Origin: Sulfitobacter sp. THAF37
GTDB taxonomy: Bacteria; Pseudomonadota; Alphaproteobacteria; Rhodobacterales; Rhodobacteraceae
NCBI RefSeq assembly: GCF_009363555.1
Contig: NZ_CP045372.1
Location: forward strand, 2,739,501-2,803,500
DNA: 64,000 bases
Reading direction: 5' to 3'
Shown here piece by piece: positions 44,908 through 54,636 of this stretch. Under the pieces are notes generated by a model that saw only the letters and a list, made by a program, of their open reading frames with translations, was not told the DNA's origin and made no database searches. Position 1 is the first letter of the stretch. Each line of letters begins with the position of its first letter. Position numbers and translations under genes: made by a program.

Positions 44908-44961
44908 GTTTTTCTGCTGTCCGGGTGATCCGCCGACGCTTGCCGCCGGACCCCGCAAGGA

Positions 44962-47724
44962 TCAATCGACCGGTGTTTCGGTGCCGTCGTCGTCAACATC
45001 CGCATCGCCCTGGTCCGCGATCCATGCGACGCTGACGACCTCTTCGCCCTTGCCGGTGTTGAATACCTTTACCCCCCCGGCGGAGCGGGACCGGAAGGAG
45101 ATGCCATCGACGGGGACCCGGATCGACTGCCCCTTGGAGGTGGCCAACATGATCTGGTCGTCCATCTCGACAGGGAAGGAGGCGACGATGTCGCCGGTCT
45201 GCATCCGCTTGTCCCAGGCTGTGACACCCATGCCGCCCCGGCCGCGCAGCGGATAATCGTGGGACGAGCTGAGTTTGCCCGCGCCCCCGGCGGTGATGGT
45301 CAGGATCAGGTTCTCGGCCTCGGACATCTCCACGTACCGCTCCATCGGGAGGATCGCGTTTGCGTTGCCTTCGTCTTCATCCTCGATCTCGGCGTCGTCG
45401 GCAATGCCAGCCATGGCGCGGCGCATCTTGAGATAGGCGGCGCGTTCGTCCGAGGTCGCGTCGAAATGGCGGATCACCGACATCGACACGACGCGGTCGT
45501 TGCCCGCAAGCTTGACCCCGCGTACCCCGGTCGACGCGCGGGAGTTGAAGACGCGCACGTCATCGGCGCGGAACCGGATCGCCCGCCCGGAATTGGTGGT
45601 CAGCATCACGTTGTCGTCGTTCGACGCGATGCGGGCATTGATCAGCTTCCAGCCCTCGCTTTCGCCCTCGAACTTCATCGCGATCTTGCCGTTCGATTTG
45701 ACGTTGGTGAAATCGGAAAGCTTGTTGCGCCGGACGGTGCCGTGGTCGGTGGCAAAGACGACCTGAAGATCGTCCCATTCGTCCTCGTCCCGGTCCACCG
45801 GCATGATCGCCGCGATGGAGACCCCCGTGGGGATGGGCAGGATATTGACGATCGCCTTGCCCTTGGAGGTGCGGCTGCCCTGCGGCAGGCGCCAGGTCTT
45901 GAGCTTGTAGACCATGCCTTCGGTTGTGAAGAACAGCAATTGCGTATGGGTGTTGGCCACAAAGAGCGTGGTGACAACGTCATCCTCTTTCAGCCCGCCG
46001 CCCGACAGCCCCTTGCCGCCGCGGCGCTGGCTGCGGAAATCGGCCAGCGGGGTCCGCTTGATATAGCCGCCCGACGTCACGGTCACGACCATGTCTTCGC
46101 GTGCGATCAGGTCCTCGTCCTCCATGTCGCCGGACCAGTCCACGATCTCGGTGCGGCGGGGGACGGCGAAGAGGTCTTTCACCTCGCGCAGCTCGTCGGC
46201 GATGATGCCCATGATCCGCTCGCGCGAGCCGAGAATCTCAAGGTATTCCTTGATCTTGCCAGCCAGTTCTTCCAGTTCGTCGGTGACTTCCTTCACGCCG
46301 ATCTGGGTCAGGCGCTGCAGCCGCAGTTCCAGAATCGCCCGCGCCTGCGCTTCGCTGAGGTTATAGGTGCCGTCGTCGTTGGCGGTATGGGTCGGATCGT
46401 CGATCAGCGCGATATAGGGCAGGATGTCCTGCGCAGGCCAGCGCCGGGTCATCAGCTTTTCGCGCGCCTCGGCGGCGTCGGCGGAGCTGCGGATGGTGGC
46501 GACCACCTCGTCGATGTTGGTCACTGCCACGGCCAGACCGCACAGGATATGGCTGCGGTCGCGCGCCTTGCGCAGCAGGTAGGCGGTGCGCCGCGCCACC
46601 ACGTCTTCGCGGAAGTCGATAAAGCAGGTGAGGAAGCGGCGCAGCGTGAGGGTTTCGGGCCGTCCGCCGTTCAGCGCCAGCATGTTGCAGCCAAAGGACG
46701 TCTGCATCGGCGTGAACCGGTACAGCTGGTTCATCACCACCTCGGCGGTCGCGTCGCGTTTGAGTTCGATCACCACGCGCACACCGTTGCGGTCGGATTC
46801 GTCCTGAACGTGGGCAATCCCCTCGATCCGCTTTTCACGGGCCTGTTCCGCGATGCGTTCGATCATCGTGGCCTTGTTCACCTGATAGGGGATTTCGTCG
46901 ATGACGATGGCCCAGCGGTCCTTGCGCAGCTCTTCGACGCGGGTTTTCGACCGCACGATCACGCTGCCGCGCCCTTCCAGATAGGCCTTTCGCGCACCGG
47001 ACCGGCCCAGCATGATGCCCCCCGTCGGAAAATCCGGGCCGGGCACATAGTCGATCAGCTGCTCGGAGGTCAGATCCGGGTCTTCGATCAGGGCAAGACA
47101 GGCGTCGATCACCTCGCCCAGATTGTGCGGCGGGATGTTCGTGGCCATGCCGACCGCGATGCCCCCCGCGCCGTTGACCAGCATGTTCGGGAAACGGGCG
47201 GGCAGGACCGAGGGTTCCTGCTGCTTGCCATCGTAGTTGTCCTGAAAATCGACGGTTTCCTTGTCGATGTCGGCCAGAAGATAGGCTGCGGGCTTGTCCA
47301 TCCGCACCTCGGTATAGCGCATGGCCGCGGGGTTGTCCCCGTCCATGGAGCCGAAGTTGCCCTGACCGTCGAGCAGCGGCAGCGACATGGAGAAATCCTG
47401 CGCCATGCGCACCAGGGCGTCGTAGATCGCGCTGTCGCCGTGCGGGTGGTACTGGCCCATGACGTCGCCCACCGGACGGGCAGACTTGCGGTAGGATTTG
47501 TCGTGGGTGTTTCCGGTCTCGTGCATGGCGTAGAGGATGCGCCGGTGCACGGGTTTGAGCCCGTCGCGCAGGTCCGGGATGGCGCGGCTGACGATGACCG
47601 ACATGGCGTAATCCAGATAGGACGTGCGCATCTCGTCTTCGATGGTCACGGACGGGCCGTCGAATTCGGGCCGCTCTGGCGGCATTTCGTCTTCGTTTTC
47701 AGGGGTTTCCGGCGTGTCGTTCAC
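44962..47724 (-). CDS. gyrA: DNA gyrase subunit A
   Basis: The 920-residue subunit cuts and rejoins DNA in the A2B2 gyrase that adds negative supercoils. The catalytic Tyr137 is in [10 protein letters not shown]. The GyrA box QRRGGKG is near 567, which separates gyrase from topoisomerase IV. The quinolone-resistance region reads [15 protein letters not shown] with Ser98 and Asp102, the sensitive-type residues equivalent to E. coli Ser83 and Asp87. An acidic tail follows the beta-pinwheel domain. Its promoter and terminator are both readable. Confidence 0.97.
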   Translation of the reverse strand: MNDTPETPENEDEMPPERPEFDGPSVTIEDEMRTSYLDYAMSVIVSRAIPDLRDGLKPVHRRILYAMHETGNTHDKSYRKSARPVGDVMGQYHPHGDSAIYDALVRMAQDFSMSLPLLDGQGNFGSMDGDNPAAMRYTEVRMDKPAAYLLADIDKETVDFQDNYDGKQQEPSVLPARFPNMLVNGAGGIAVGMATNIPPHNLGEVIDACLALIEDPDLTSEQLIDYVPGPDFPTGGIMLGRSGARKAYLEGRGSVIVRSKTRVEELRKDRWAIVIDEIPYQVNKATMIERIAEQAREKRIEGIAHVQDESDRNGVRVVIELKRDATAEVVMNQLYRFTPMQTSFGCNMLALNGGRPETLTLRRFLTCFIDFREDVVARRTAYLLRKARDRSHILCGLAVAVTNIDEVVATIRSSADAAEAREKLMTRRWPAQDILPYIALIDDPTHTANDDGTYNLSEAQARAILELRLQRLTQIGVKEVTDELEELAGKIKEYLEILGSRERIMGIIADELREVKDLFAVPRRTEIVDWSGDMEDEDLIAREDMVVTVTSGGYIKRTPLADFRSQRRGGKGLSGGGLKEDDVVTTLFVANTHTQLLFFTTEGMVYKLKTWRLPQGSRTSKGKAIVNILPIPTGVSIAAIMPVDRDEDEWDDLQVVFATDHGTVRRNKLSDFTNVKSNGKIAMKFEGESEGWKLINARIASNDDNVMLTTNSGRAIRFRADDVRVFNSRASTGVRGVKLAGNDRVVSMSVIRHFDATSDERAAYLKMRRAMAGIADDAEIEDEDEGNANAILPMERYVEMSEAENLILTITAGGAGKLSSSHDYPLRGRGGMGVTAWDKRMQTGDIVASFPVEMDDQIMLATSKGQSIRVPVDGISFRSRSAGGVKVFNTGKGEEVVSVAWIADQGDADVDDDGTETPVD

Positions 47725-47767
47725 GTTGTCTGCTCTGCTTCTGATGGCGATCTAAATGTTGTGATTT

Positions 47768-47797
47768 TTTATAGCAGATGGGGCATATCAGGTGCAA
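47768..47797 (-). promoter_or_regulatory. Sigma70-type promoter of gyrA
   Basis: On the minus strand TTGCAC (47797-47792) and TATAAA (47773-47768) are 18 bases apart, placing the start of transcription near 47761 and giving a leader of about 37 bases. An AT-rich -10 region is usual for supercoiling-sensitive gyrA promoters, but that response is inference. Confidence 0.65.
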
Positions 47798-47917
47798 TGC
47801 GGGATACCCCGCGATCTCTGGCAGCCATTGAGACGGAGTGCCAACACACTGTTTTTGTTGAAAAGTAATTCATTCCCGGCATGATCGTTGCAGTGCAGCA
47901 GCAAGGAGAGGTCCCAG

Positions 47918-48199
47918 ATGGCCCAGACGCCCAGTCCCAGCGAAACCGAAATGATGCTCAAAGGATACGGATTGACGACGGCGGAGTTCTTTTACCGGAT
48001 GCCGGATTACACCCATGTTCTGAACTCCTACATCTGGCAGGATTACGACCTGGCGCCGGATCATCCCAAGTTGTTCGGTTTCGTCGAATTCTGGCAGGAA
48101 AAGATCGACGGCGCGCTGCATTCGGTGCGTTTTACCCATCGCAAGCTGATCGGCCCCGGTGAGTGGCGCAATCAGGTGGGGGAATTCATCCTTCATTAG
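47918..48199 (+). CDS. usg: Usg family protein
   Basis: The 93-residue protein matches the small Usg family by MMLKGYGLTTAEFFYRMPDYTHVLNSYIWQDYDLAPDHPKL and a C-terminal SVRFTHRKLIGPGEWRN. Usg was named for its place upstream of tryptophan genes in other bacteria and has no known function. AAGGAG lies eight bases before the ATG (47918). Here it is divergent from gyrA and away from any trp gene. Bases 48200-48377 after it show nothing that I recognise. Confidence 0.88.
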   Translation: MAQTPSPSETEMMLKGYGLTTAEFFYRMPDYTHVLNSYIWQDYDLAPDHPKLFGFVEFWQEKIDGALHSVRFTHRKLIGPGEWRNQVGEFILH

Positions 48200-48377
48200 C
48201 GTATCGCCAGGCGACGTTGTGTCGGTGGGGGCCGGGCGAAATCGAGAAGCGGATCACGGCGGCCCGGAAATGCCTCGCGGCAGGGGGGGGCGACTGGATG
48301 ACCGTCCGGGCGCATGAAGGCCCCAGCGCCGCGCCGACCCGCGCGGCGGGCATGTCATCCGTCTCTGAATGTCTGAG

Positions 48378-49337
48378 CTAGGCCGAGCAGCTGGCCCCGC
48401 CCAGCACGCAGAACTTGGCGCAATGGGGGTGGTTCAGGGACACGTCGCCTTCGGCCTCGGCCAGGGTGGTGCCCAGTTCGAATTCGGGGGAATAGGGCAG
48501 CAGGGTGCAGGCCAGCACGGCAGGTTTCTCGGCGCCCTTGCGCTTGACCACCATGCGGGATGACGCACACATGACCGCGTCGGGCGACTTGTCCAATATG
48601 CCCCAGCAGGCGGTGGTGATCTCGGGCACGTCGATGCGTTCGTCCATTTCGGGAAACAGCACCGTCATGCCGGGGTCATGCGCGTCGATGTCGAAGCCGT
48701 GCTCGGCAAAGAAGGCCGCATAGCCCGCGCGGCTCTGCGCTTCGCTGTCCGCAAAGACCGAGCGCCCGGCGATGGCCATGCGAATGCCGTTGTCCCGCAG
48801 CCATTTCATGCCGGTGAGGGTCTTGGCAAAGGAGCCTTCGCCGCGCTCGGCGTCATGCAGCGCCGGATCGTGGTGATCGACAGAGATCCGCAGCGTCAGC
48901 TTGCCGGGATGTGCCGCGTTCAAACGCTTGATGCCCTCCTGCATGGTCTTGCGCATCATCGGGCGCATGGCGTTTGTCAGGATCAGCACGTCATAGCCGC
49001 GCGCCAGCGCCGCTTCGGTCATCTCGATCATCTGGGGATTCATGAAGGGTTCGCCGCCGGTAAAGGCGATTTCGCGCACGCGCCAGTCCCGCGCCTCAAG
49101 CTGATCGAGATAGTCGCGGACCTCGTCCGCGGTGATGTAGACCAGCGCGTCGTTCGTGGGCGAGGAGTCGATATAGCAGTTCGCGCATTCGATATTGCAA
49201 AGCGTCCCGGTGTTGAACCACAGCGTTTGCGGGTGCGTCAGCGCGACCCGCGCGCGCGGCTCGCCCTTGGCGGTCACTGCAGGATCGCTGAACTTGCCCT
49301 GGTTCGCCCGCCCCTTGGCGGGGGCCATATCTTTCAT
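48378..49337 (-). CDS. Radical SAM protein
   Basis: The 319-residue protein has the radical SAM cluster motif CNIECANC (Cys47, Cys51, Cys54) and the SAM-binding motif FTGGEPFMNP near 95. The C-terminal part has six more cysteines (in TTACWGI, VMCASS, LACTLL and HCAKFCVLGGASC) that could bind a further cluster, as in SPASM/twitch proteins. The substrate cannot be read. AAGGA lies six bases before the ATG. The gene is divergent from zwf across a 202-base gap. Confidence 0.85.
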   Translation of the reverse strand: MKDMAPAKGRANQGKFSDPAVTAKGEPRARVALTHPQTLWFNTGTLCNIECANCYIDSSPTNDALVYITADEVRDYLDQLEARDWRVREIAFTGGEPFMNPQMIEMTEAALARGYDVLILTNAMRPMMRKTMQEGIKRLNAAHPGKLTLRISVDHHDPALHDAERGEGSFAKTLTGMKWLRDNGIRMAIAGRSVFADSEAQSRAGYAAFFAEHGFDIDAHDPGMTVLFPEMDERIDVPEITTACWGILDKSPDAVMCASSRMVVKRKGAEKPAVLACTLLPYSPEFELGTTLAEAEGDVSLNHPHCAKFCVLGGASCSA

Positions 49338-49430
49338 GATAGGTCCTTGTCTGATCGTTACGGATGCTGTTCCCTGTGCTAAGCGATCGGGCAGGACATG
49401 AAAAGTCTTGTCCGTGGGCGGTGCACGACC

Positions 49431-49458
49431 TTGTGATGCCCGGATTTACGAGTATGGT
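49431..49458 (+). promoter_or_regulatory. Probable promoter of zwf-pgl-pgi
   Basis: TTGTGA (49431-49436) and TATGGT (49453-49458) are 16 bases apart. The -10 element overlaps the palindrome at 49455-49468. Transcription would start near 49465, about 75 bases before the zwf ATG. Confidence 0.5.
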
Positions 49459-49468
49459 AGCGCTAACA
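49455..49468. promoter_or_regulatory. LacI-type operator palindrome before zwf
   Basis: TGGTAGCGCTAACA is a 14-bp dyad with one mismatch and the central AGCGCT typical of LacI-family operators. It covers the -10 end and likely start site of the zwf promoter, the normal place for repression. LacI-family repressors of sugar catabolism often control zwf and Entner-Doudoroff genes; the regulator gene is not in the window. Confidence 0.6.
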
Positions 49469-49539
49469 ATGCCGTTAGGAAGAACAGCGTCAGGAACAGT
49501 GGCGCGTAGAACAGTAGCTGACAAACCGCGGGGGGCACC

Positions 49540-51036
49540 ATGACCCAGACCAGAGACAGGCTGCCGAATATGGTCAGCCGGGTGATTCCCGTCGATCCGT
49601 TCGACCTTGTCATTTTCGGCGGTACCGGCGATCTTGCGCAGCGCAAGATCCTGCCGGGCCTCTTTCGCCGCTTCGTTGCGGGGCAGATGCCGGCGGAATC
49701 GCGCGTCATCGGGGCGGCACGGACCGACCTGGACCGGGACGGCTACCGCGAGATGGTGGCAGGGGCGATCAAGGAGTTCGGCGGCGATTTCCAGTACACC
49801 GCGCAGTCCCTGAAGGATTTTCTGGACCGGATCGAATACACCCCCATCGACGCGCTGGGGGATGCGGGCTGGGCCGAGCTGCAGGAGATGATGAAGGGCA
49901 AGGGCCGGACAGAGGCCTATTATTTCTCGGTGTCGCCCACGCTGTTCGGGGAACTGGCCGAACGGCTTCAGCACTGGGGCATGGCCGACAAGGATGCCCG
50001 CATCGTCGTGGAAAAACCGTTCGGCCGCGATCTGGAAAGCGCCCATGCGCTGAACGCCACGCTGGCGACCTATTTCAACGAGGACCAGATCTACCGGATC
50101 GACCATTATCTGGGCAAGGAGACGGTACAGAACCTGATGGCGGTCCGGTTCGGCAACATGCTGTTCGAGCCGTTGTGGAACGCCCAGTTCATCGACCATA
50201 TCCAGATCACGGTGGCCGAAACCGTCGGTGTCGGGGGCAGGGGCGAATACTATGACAAGGCGGGCGCCATGCGGGACATGGTCCAGAACCACCTGATGCA
50301 GCTGCTGTGCCTGATCGCGATGGAACCGCCCGCGCGGTTCGCCCCCGACGCGGTGCGCGACGAAAAGCTCAAGGTGATCCGCGCGCTCGACCCGGTGCTG
50401 CCGCACCATATCGTGCGCGGTCAGTACCTGGCCGAGGAAGGCAATGAACAAAAGATGCCCTCCTACCGCGAGGCCGTCGATGCGCCCCGGTCGCGCACCG
50501 AAAGCTTCGTGGCGCTCAAGACCCATATCAGCAACTGGCGGTGGGCCGGGACGCCCTTCTATCTGCGCACGGGCAAGCGGTTGTCTGCGCGGTCGTCCGA
50601 GATCACGGTGGTGTTCAAGGAAACCCCGCATTCGATCTTTGGCGAGGATGCGGGCCGGCACCGCAACGTGCTGTCGATCCGCCTGCAGCCGAACGAAGGG
50701 ATTACACTGGGCGTGACCATCAAGGAGCCGGGGCCGGGCGGCATGCGGCTGATCGACGTGCCGCTGGACATGAGCTTTGCCGAGGCCCTGGGCGAGGACG
50801 CGGATCAGGTGGACGCCTACGAGCGGCTGATCATGGACGTGATGCGCGGCAACCAGACCCTGTTCATGCGCGGCGACGAGGTCGAAGCCGCCTGGGCCTG
50901 GACCGACCCGATCATTCAGGGGTGGGAGTCGCGCAACGATGTGCCCAAACCCTATGACAGCGGGTCCGCGGGGCCGGATTATGCCAATGAACTGATGCGG
51001 CGCGATGGCCGCGAATGGCGGGAGGTAACCCCATGA
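49540..51036 (+). CDS. zwf: Glucose-6-phosphate 1-dehydrogenase
   Basis: The 498-residue enzyme oxidises glucose 6-phosphate to 6-phosphogluconolactone with NAD(P). It has the coenzyme motif IFGGTGDLAQRKI near 27-39 and the substrate motif RIDHYLGKETVQN near 187. VEKPFGRDLESA and DVPLDMSFAEALGEDADQVDAYERLIMDVMRG are also typical. ATG 49570 is a possible shorter start. It heads the zwf-pgl-pgi operon, feeding the Entner-Doudoroff and oxidative pentose phosphate routes, and overlaps pgl by four bases. Confidence 0.96.
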   Translation: MTQTRDRLPNMVSRVIPVDPFDLVIFGGTGDLAQRKILPGLFRRFVAGQMPAESRVIGAARTDLDRDGYREMVAGAIKEFGGDFQYTAQSLKDFLDRIEYTPIDALGDAGWAELQEMMKGKGRTEAYYFSVSPTLFGELAERLQHWGMADKDARIVVEKPFGRDLESAHALNATLATYFNEDQIYRIDHYLGKETVQNLMAVRFGNMLFEPLWNAQFIDHIQITVAETVGVGGRGEYYDKAGAMRDMVQNHLMQLLCLIAMEPPARFAPDAVRDEKLKVIRALDPVLPHHIVRGQYLAEEGNEQKMPSYREAVDAPRSRTESFVALKTHISNWRWAGTPFYLRTGKRLSARSSEITVVFKETPHSIFGEDAGRHRNVLSIRLQPNEGITLGVTIKEPGPGGMRLIDVPLDMSFAEALGEDADQVDAYERLIMDVMRGNQTLFMRGDEVEAAWAWTDPIIQGWESRNDVPKPYDSGSAGPDYANELMRRDGREWREVTP

Positions 51037-51704
51037 ACCTGATCGAATATCCCGACCGGGAAATCCTGGCGATGAAGGTGGCGAACCGGCTGGCGGGCGA
51101 GCTGAAGAAATGCCTGATGACCCATGAGCTCGCCTCCTTCGCGGTGCCCGGCGGGACCACGCCGGGGCCGATCTTTGACATGCTCAGCGGTACCGCGCTG
51201 GATTGGGACCGCGTGCATGTGATGCTGACCGACGAACGCTGGGTGTCCGAAAACGACGACCGGTCCAACGGCGCGCTGGTGCGGGACCGGCTGATGACAG
51301 GCCACGCCGGGGCGGCGCGCTTCATCCCCTTTTTCCAGCCCGGCATGGACGCCGAAACCGGCGCGGCGGCGCTGGCGCCCACGCTGGACGCCGAACTGCC
51401 CCTGTCGCTGCTGGTGCTGGGCATGGGCGAGGACATGCACACCGCCTCGCTGTTTCCGGGGGCCGACGGGGTGGCGGCCGCGATGGCCAGCGGGGCACCC
51501 AACCTTTGCCCCGTGCATGTGGCAGGGCAGGATATCGCCCGCGTCACCTTGCCGGCGCATGTGTTGCGCGGGGCCATGTCGACCCATGTGGTGATTTTCG
51601 GCGATGCCAAGCGCGCGGCGCTGGAACGGGCCGAAAACCTGCCCCCCGAAGAGGCGCCGATCGCCACCGTTCTCAACAGCGCAGAGGTACATTGGGCCGC
51701 ATGA
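51033..51704 (+). CDS. pgl: 6-phosphogluconolactonase
   Basis: The 223-residue enzyme hydrolyses the lactone made by Zwf. The family signatures are FAVPGGTTPGPIFDML near 37-52, VMLTDERWVSENDDRSN near 63-80, and LLVLGMGEDMHTASLFPGAD near 125-144. It belongs to the SugE/DevB-type Pgl. It overlaps both neighbours by four bases (ATGA), so the three genes are translationally coupled. Confidence 0.94.
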   Translation: MNLIEYPDREILAMKVANRLAGELKKCLMTHELASFAVPGGTTPGPIFDMLSGTALDWDRVHVMLTDERWVSENDDRSNGALVRDRLMTGHAGAARFIPFFQPGMDAETGAAALAPTLDAELPLSLLVLGMGEDMHTASLFPGADGVAAAMASGAPNLCPVHVAGQDIARVTLPAHVLRGAMSTHVVIFGDAKRAALERAENLPPEEAPIATVLNSAEVHWAA

Positions 51705-53293
51705 CACCGATCTGGGACAAACTGAACCGCCGCGCCGGGGCCGCGGCAGACCGCCCGCTGCTGACATTGTTCGAAGACGCGGGCAGGGCGCGGGATTTCT
51801 CCGTCACGCTGGAGAACCTGCATTTCGACTATGCAAAGACCAACATCGACACCGACACCCGCGCCGATCTGATCGCGCTGGCAGAGGCGGCCGGCGTGGC
51901 CGCGCGGCGCGACGCGATGTTCGCGGGCGAGACGATCAACTGGACCGAGGGCCGCGCGGTGCTGCATACCGCCCTGCGCAACCTCGATGGCGGGCCGGTG
52001 ATGGTGGACGGGCAGGACGTGATGCCCGGCGTGCGCGACACTCTGGCCAGAATGCGCGACTACGCCGACGCGGTGCGCGGCAGCGACATCACCGACGTGG
52101 TGAACATCGGCATCGGCGGCTCCGACCTCGGCCCCGCGATGGCGGTGGCGGCGCTGGCCCCTTACCACGACGGGCCGCGCTGCCATTTCGTGTCGAACGT
52201 GGACGGCGCGCATATCGCCGACACCCTGCGCGGGCTGGATGCAAGGACAACGCTGGTGATCGTGGCCTCCAAGACCTTCACCACCATCGAGACCATGACA
52301 AACGCCCGCACCGCCAAGGCCTGGATGACCGACCACGGCGGCGACCCCGCCCGGCAGTTCGCAGCACTCAGCACCGCCGGGGACAAGACCGCGCAGTTCG
52401 GCATCGACCCGGCGCGGGTCTTCGGCTTCGAGGACTGGGTCGGGGGGCGCTATTCCATGTGGGGGCCGATCGGGCTGTCCCTGATGATCGCGATCGGGCC
52501 CGGGGCCTTCGACGCGTTCCTGCGCGGCGGACAGGCGATGGACCGGCATTTCCGCGCCGCCGACCCGCAGGAAAACATGCCCATGCTGCTGGCGCTGGTG
52601 GGGATCTGGCACAACCAGGTGCTGGGCCACGCCACCCGCGCCGTGCTGCCCTACGATCAGCGGCTGCGTATGCTGCCCGACTATCTTCAGCAGCTGGAGA
52701 TGGAGAGTAACGGCAAATCGGTCCGCATGGACGGCACGGATGCCGCGCACCACACCGGCCCGGTGGTCTGGGGGGCGGCAGGCACCAACGGCCAGCACGC
52801 CTTCTACCAGCTCATTCATCAGGGCACCCGGGTCGTGCCCTGCGAATTCCTGGTCGCAGCCAACGGTCACGAGCCGGACCTGGCCCATCATCACCAGCTA
52901 TTGCTGTCCAATTGCCTTGCACAGTCCGAGGCGCTGATGCGGGGCCGGTCCCTCGACGAGGCCCGGCAGAGGATGGCGGCCAAAGGGCTTGACGGAGAAG
53001 AACTGGAACGCCAGGCCCGGCACCGGGTGTTCCCCGGCAACCGGCCCTCCACCACGCTGATCTACCCGCTGCTCGACCCCTTCACGCTGGGCCAGATCAT
53101 CGCGCTCTACGAACACCGCGTCTTCGTCGAAGGGGTGATCCTGGACATCAACTCCTACGATCAATGGGGGGTGGAACTGGGCAAGGAACTGGCCACCTCG
53201 CTGCAACCCATCGTGGAAGGCAATGAGCCCCCAAGTGACAAGGACGGCTCCACCGCCGCCCTGGTGGACTACATCCTGAAACACCGGAGCTGA
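51701..53293 (+). CDS. pgi: Glucose-6-phosphate isomerase
   Basis: The 530-residue enzyme interconverts glucose 6-phosphate and fructose 6-phosphate. The signatures are VNIGIGGSDLGPAMA near 131, SKTFTTIETMTNA near 192, GGRYSMWGPIGLS near 250, and the C-terminal FGLIGase-type run YEHRVFVEGVILDINSYDQWGVELGK. With Zwf and Pgl it lets carbon cycle between gluconeogenic fructose phosphate and the Entner-Doudoroff pathway. The start lies inside the pgl stop. The dispersed repeat copy 2 begins six bases after its stop. Confidence 0.96.
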   Translation: MTPIWDKLNRRAGAAADRPLLTLFEDAGRARDFSVTLENLHFDYAKTNIDTDTRADLIALAEAAGVAARRDAMFAGETINWTEGRAVLHTALRNLDGGPVMVDGQDVMPGVRDTLARMRDYADAVRGSDITDVVNIGIGGSDLGPAMAVAALAPYHDGPRCHFVSNVDGAHIADTLRGLDARTTLVIVASKTFTTIETMTNARTAKAWMTDHGGDPARQFAALSTAGDKTAQFGIDPARVFGFEDWVGGRYSMWGPIGLSLMIAIGPGAFDAFLRGGQAMDRHFRAADPQENMPMLLALVGIWHNQVLGHATRAVLPYDQRLRMLPDYLQQLEMESNGKSVRMDGTDAAHHTGPVVWGAAGTNGQHAFYQLIHQGTRVVPCEFLVAANGHEPDLAHHHQLLLSNCLAQSEALMRGRSLDEARQRMAAKGLDGEELERQARHRVFPGNRPSTTLIYPLLDPFTLGQIIALYEHRVFVEGVILDINSYDQWGVELGKELATSLQPIVEGNEPPSDKDGSTAALVDYILKHRS

Positions 53294-53298
53294 CCCGG

Positions 53299-53385
53299 CT
53301 TCTTTATGCCCCAAATACCTCCGGGGTTTGGGGCAGCGCCCCAAAAATCGGGCATCGAATGCGGCGCAGCCGCACCGTCGGGTCA
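53299..53385. repeat. Dispersed 88-bp repeat, copy 2, between convergent genes
   Basis: This 87-bp copy aligns with 30496-30584 along its whole length, with few substitutions and two or three single-base gaps. It has the same CCCCAAA...TTTGGGG and TGGGGCAG-GCCCCA inverted repeats and the GCGGCGCAGCCGC block. It fills the gap between pgi and the antiporter gene, and its final TCA is the antiporter stop codon. It probably ends transcription in both directions. Confidence 0.85.
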
Positions 53386-54636
53386 CACCAGGTCCGGCGC
53401 GCGCCCCATCCGGTTGGCAAGCCGCCCCACCGTCAGCCCCTGCACGACGATGGAAAAGACGACCACCACGTAGGTGCAGGTCAGGATCAGCGATTTCCAT
53501 TCGCTCTCCGGCAGCGACAGCGCCAATGCCACGGAAATCCCGCCCTTCAGCCCGCCCCAGGTCATGATCGGCGTGACCCCGGCCGAAAAGCTCCGGAAGG
53601 GGCGCAGCATGGCAATGGGCACCGCCACCGCGGCCAGCCGCGCCAGCAGGGCCAGCAGGACCGTCGCCGCCGCCGTCATCAGCACCTCCCCGCCAAAGGC
53701 GATGGCAAAGACCTCGAACCCGATCATCAGAAACAGCACCGCGTTCAGGATCTCGTCGATCAGTTTCCAGAACGCTTCAACGTATTTCCGGGTCTCTTCC
53801 GACATGCCGCGTGCGGTCCCCACATCGCCGATCAGCAGCCCCGCGCAGACCGCCATGATCGGGGCCGAGACATGCAGCCAGACCGCCAGTTCGTAGCCGC
53901 CGAACGCGAGACCGAGGGTCAGCAGCACCTCCAGCGAATAATCGTCGATCCGGCGCATCACCCGGAACGTCAGCCAGCCCAGGATCAGCCCCAGGACCGC
54001 GCCGCCGAATGCCTCCTGCACGAACAGCAGTGCCGCATCGCCAAAGGGGCTGCCGCCCGACCCGTGCTCTGCAGCGGGAAAGGCAAGCCCCAGCAGCACC
54101 AGGAACACCACGTATCCGACCCCGTCGTTGAACAGGCTCTCGCCCGCGATCTTGGTCTCCAGTGCCTTGGGCAGGCTGGCCTCCCGCAGCACCCCCAGAA
54201 CCGCCACCGGATCCGTGGGCGAGATCAGCGCGCCAAAGACCAGTGCCACCATCAGCGGCATGCCGGTCAGCCAGGAAAACCCGACGCCCACCACCAGGGT
54301 CGACAGCGCGATGCCCAGCGTCGCCATCAGGAACACGGTCAGCCATTCGCTGCGCAGGTCGCTCAGCTTCACATGCAGCGCCCCGGCAAAGAGCAGCAGA
54401 CCCAGCATCCCCTCCAGCAGCGCCTCGGAAAAGTCGATGCCGTTGACCAGTTGCCGCACCGTGTCCGCGATGCCCAGGGCGGGCAGGACAAGGTCCAGCC
54501 CCAGCAGCCCGAAAGACGCCAGCAACGACACCACCAGAATACCGATGGCCGACGGCAGCTTCAGAAACAGGTAGTTGATCGCGCCGAACACCCCCGCCAT
54601 GACGATCAGCAAGGAGGTGATCTGCAAAAAGTTCAT
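53383..54636 (-). CDS. CPA1-type sodium/proton antiporter
   Basis: The 417-residue protein has about twelve membrane segments. The CPA1 (NhaP-like) signatures are GALISPTDPVAVLGVLRE near 135, ESLFNDGVGYVVFLVLLG near 162 with the ion-binding Asn-Asp pair, and MTWGGLKGGISVALALSLP near 360. It exchanges Na+ or K+ for protons and helps pH and salt homeostasis. The start at 54636 overlaps the acetyltransferase stop by four bases, so the genes are cotranscribed. Confidence 0.9.
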   Translation of the reverse strand: MNFLQITSLLIVMAGVFGAINYLFLKLPSAIGILVVSLLASFGLLGLDLVLPALGIADTVRQLVNGIDFSEALLEGMLGLLLFAGALHVKLSDLRSEWLTVFLMATLGIALSTLVVGVGFSWLTGMPLMVALVFGALISPTDPVAVLGVLREASLPKALETKIAGESLFNDGVGYVVFLVLLGLAFPAAEHGSGGSPFGDAALLFVQEAFGGAVLGLILGWLTFRVMRRIDDYSLEVLLTLGLAFGGYELAVWLHVSAPIMAVCAGLLIGDVGTARGMSEETRKYVEAFWKLIDEILNAVLFLMIGFEVFAIAFGGEVLMTAAATVLLALLARLAAVAVPIAMLRPFRSFSAGVTPIMTWGGLKGGISVALALSLPESEWKSLILTCTYVVVVFSIVVQGLTVGRLANRMGRAPDLV

